Shown: one piece after another, positions 62,468-64,000 of the stretch
Layout of the letters: each line of letters begins with the position of its first letter
Numbering within the stretch: the first letter of the stretch is position 1
From: CAXXOK01 sp963675365
GTDB taxonomy: Bacteria; Bacillota; Clostridia; Christensenellales; Aristaeellaceae
Reading direction: 5' to 3'
Assembly: GCA_963675365.2 (NCBI GenBank)
Contig: CAXXVA010000001.1
Span: 248,001-312,000, forward strand
Length of the DNA: 64,000 nucleotides
Translations under genes and position numbers: made by a program
The notes under the pieces: model-generated
Database searches by the model: none
Told to the model about the DNA's origin: nothing
Seen by the model: only the letters and a program-made list of their open reading frames with translations

Positions 62468-64000
62468 CTGTTATCATCAATCAGTTCACATCGAAACGTC
62501 GCTTGCCGAAACACATCGGTTCCTGATACCACAACGCTTTTCATGGCTTGATGATCTGCATTCCATATGCCATCCGCTGTGATATCATCACTCTCCCGTT
62601 TCCATCTGAAACGCGTTTCTGGTAGATCATCTGTAATATCGGTCAAGCCATGATACACCTTGGCTGTGAGCAACGTGCTTCTGACCCGCTGGGTCAGAAA
62701 GGTCGTTTCCGTATGGATCTCTACCCGATATCCAAGCAGCGCGTCCATGTCGGAGTAAATCTGCGATTGTGTTTGCTGATAGGTTTGGCTGGAGGTTACA
62801 GTGGACACAATCGCATCGTCTGTGATCTTGAGTTCCGCTTGGGATATCCGTTCCGCGAGAGCATCCACCTCCGTCATATCCGCTTTGCTGCCCACCATGA
62901 GCCGGAGGTACTCATTACCGGAGATATCCATGGTATTAAGAACGTTGATGGTTGCCTGGCGAGCAAACAGAGTGTCCACATCAAGGTTCGTAGCGATAAG
63001 ACTACGAACAATAGCACTGTCAGCAAAGATGTCATGTGCGTTGAGAGTAGCTGCGGCAACCGATCCTTCGATGAGTTTTTCTCCTGCATTGATGGATACA
63101 TCTTCGACATCAGCGTTTCCGATCTGCTTTTGCGTAGTCGTGATATTCCCATTGCCGTCTACCGATACCGCATAGAACCCACCGTCTTTGCCTTTGACAA
63201 TCAATTCGCCTACAGTGAGTGATACGAGATTCGCTTCTGTGACAGCAAGCTTGGCAATATAGAGTTCACCGCCTACGCCCTGCGTGATGATGGCAGTATC
63301 CGTTACCAAATCCTTGATGTGCGCCCAGTCGATATCAGCCGAGCCAATGCTTGCACTTACGATGGCAGCCACTGCAGTGGTCAGGCCCGTGATGGACGCC
63401 CAATCAATGTCAGCGGATTGAATACGTACATTGACAATATTGGCAATCTCGGCAGTTAGCTTTGTAATGTTCGCCCAGTCGATCTCTGCGGACGCAATCT
63501 GTGCGTTGAGCAAATTAGCGACTGTTGCAGTCAGCCCAGTAATGGCTGCCCATTCAATATTGGCGCTGTCAATATTCGCGGTCGTGATCTGCGCCTGTGC
63601 GATGGACGCCATCTGTGCCACCAGCCCTTGGATGTTTGCCCATTGAATATTGGCTTGCTGGATGTTGGCGGTCGTCATTTGCGCCACGGCAATAGCCGCA
63701 ATCGATGCGTAAAGCTCATCCGTGGTGATGTGCCCTGCCACAAGCTCCTGTATCCGTGCCGTGACAGCTATTAGAGCATTGACAGTGAGCGTTTCGACCA
63801 ACGCCTCCGCAATCTTAGCGCGGGTGATGGTCGCATCACTTATCTGCGCGGTTTGGATCGCCGCGTCCTGGATATGCGCCGTTCCAATCGCCGCCAGCTG
63901 GATATGCGCCGCGCCGATAGCAGCGGTCTTGACCTGCAGCGAACCTACGGATGCGTTTTGCAATTGCCCCGAACCAATAGAGTTAAGCGCTAACTTCATA
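62464..64000 (-). CDS. Phage tail endopeptidase/tail-tip protein, C-terminal part (N-terminus outside window)
   Basis: The last about 512 codons of a large tail protein whose start lies beyond 64000; the ATG at 63999 is internal. It contains the same roughly 30-residue repeats (IDWANITKLTAEIANI) and the shared segment FYAVSVDGNGNITTTQKQIG seen in the tail protein at 1-2692 (about half identical by eye in this part), and ends with an Ig-like RWKRESDDITADG module. It is a paralogue, not a continuation, of the left one. It belongs to the right prophage. Confidence 0.85.
   Translation of the reverse strand, partial: MKLALNSIGSGQLQNASVGSLQVKTAAIGAAHIQLAAIGTAHIQDAAIQTAQISDATITRAKIAEALVETLTVNALIAVTARIQELVAGHITTDELYASIAAIAVAQMTTANIQQANIQWANIQGLVAQMASIAQAQITTANIDSANIEWAAITGLTATVANLLNAQIASAEIDWANITKLTAEIANIVNVRIQSADIDWASITGLTTAVAAIVSASIGSADIDWAHIKDLVTDTAIITQGVGGELYIAKLAVTEANLVSLTVGELIVKGKDGGFYAVSVDGNGNITTTQKQIGNADVEDVSINAGEKLIEGSVAAATLNAHDIFADSAIVRSLIATNLDVDTLFARQATINVLNTMDISGNEYLRLMVGSKADMTEVDALAERISQAELKITDDAIVSTVTSSQTYQQTQSQIYSDMDALLGYRVEIHTETTFLTQRVRSTLLTAKVYHGLTDITDDLPETRFRWKRESDDITADGIWNADHQAMKSVVVSGTDVFRQATFRCELIDDNS

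Larger units (their letters stand above)
51456..64000 (-). mobile_element. Right prophage, lysis and recombinase end (rest outside window)
   Basis: Minus-strand tail fibre, holin, lysin and serine recombinase genes lie in the order tail-lysis-integration, as expected at one end of a serine-integrase prophage. Its tail protein at the window edge is a paralogue of that of the left prophage, so the two elements are related but distinct. The left boundary is placed at the end of the truncated recombinase. Confidence 0.75.

Noticed and set aside
1..64000. The window as one circular phage genome cut inside the tail-tip gene
   Set aside because: The tail-tip sequence at 64000 corresponds to about position 1309 of the left gene and differs in sequence, so the ends do not join; they are paralogues.

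Overview
The window looks like part of a Firmicutes (Clostridia-like) chromosome. It holds the ends of two related siphovirus-type prophages with a roughly 19 kb defence island between them. The evidence for a Clostridia-type host is the strong AGGAGG ribosome binding sites with frequent GTG/TTG starts, the DUF2800/DUF2815/family-A polymerase/VapE/VRR-NUC replication module, clustered large serine recombinases, and a SpoIID-domain lysin. The species cannot be named from the sequence.

Left prophage (1 to about 32.2 kb, minus strand, running off the left edge). Reading right to left, the early genes are a sigma-like regulator, two small proteins, DUF2800, DUF2815, family-A DNA polymerase, a zinc-cluster protein, VapE, VRR-NUC nuclease, a Rha/antirepressor protein and an SNF2-type helicase. 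These are followed by small regulators, a ParB-methylase, TerS, TerL, HNH, portal, ClpP-type protease, HK97 capsid, head-tail connectors, major tail protein, frameshifted tail chaperones, tape measure, Dit and the tail endopeptidase. Three foreign-looking single-gene units interrupt the late genes: two VOC-family genes and one plus-strand gene. Each has signs of its own transcription signals.

Defence island (about 32.3 to 51.4 kb, plus strand). An upstream NACHT NTPase is followed by an excisionase-like HTH gene and a complete type 1 BREX gene order: brxA, brxB, brxC, brxX/pglX, pglZ, brxL. An RloC/PrrC-like ATPase, a candidate anticodon nuclease, follows at the end. The methyltransferase BrxX is split into an 810-residue and a 294-residue polypeptide. 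A gene for a stand-alone PUA-like domain (as found at the N-terminus of COG4127-type restriction enzymes) lies between the two parts. An additional 172-residue protein, possibly DUF2441-like, lies before pglZ. This rearranged and enlarged BREX locus is the most interesting part of the window.

Right prophage (about 51.4 to 64 kb, minus strand, running off the right edge). From the right these are a tail protein paralogous to the one at position 1, a Phd/ParE toxin-antitoxin pair, two further tail proteins, a DUF859-type fibre, holin, and a three-domain lysin. A recombinase module follows: a small HTH/zinc-finger protein, a SHOCT-like protein, one full-length serine recombinase and one truncated serine recombinase. 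The truncated recombinase ends 24 bases from the last inverted repeat of the defence island, so the island appears to sit at the junction of two prophages.

Noncoding elements of note: a hairpin-pseudoknot candidate present twice in the early operon with compensating stem changes, a pair of long inverted repeats between vapE and the VRR-NUC gene, a TTTCCCT slippery site in the tail chaperone gene, and a perfect TTGACA-17-TATAAT promoter with an operator-like inverted repeat in front of the toxin-antitoxin pair. No rRNA, tRNA or CRISPR array was found. The only gene-free stretch above 300 bases is 31992-32306.
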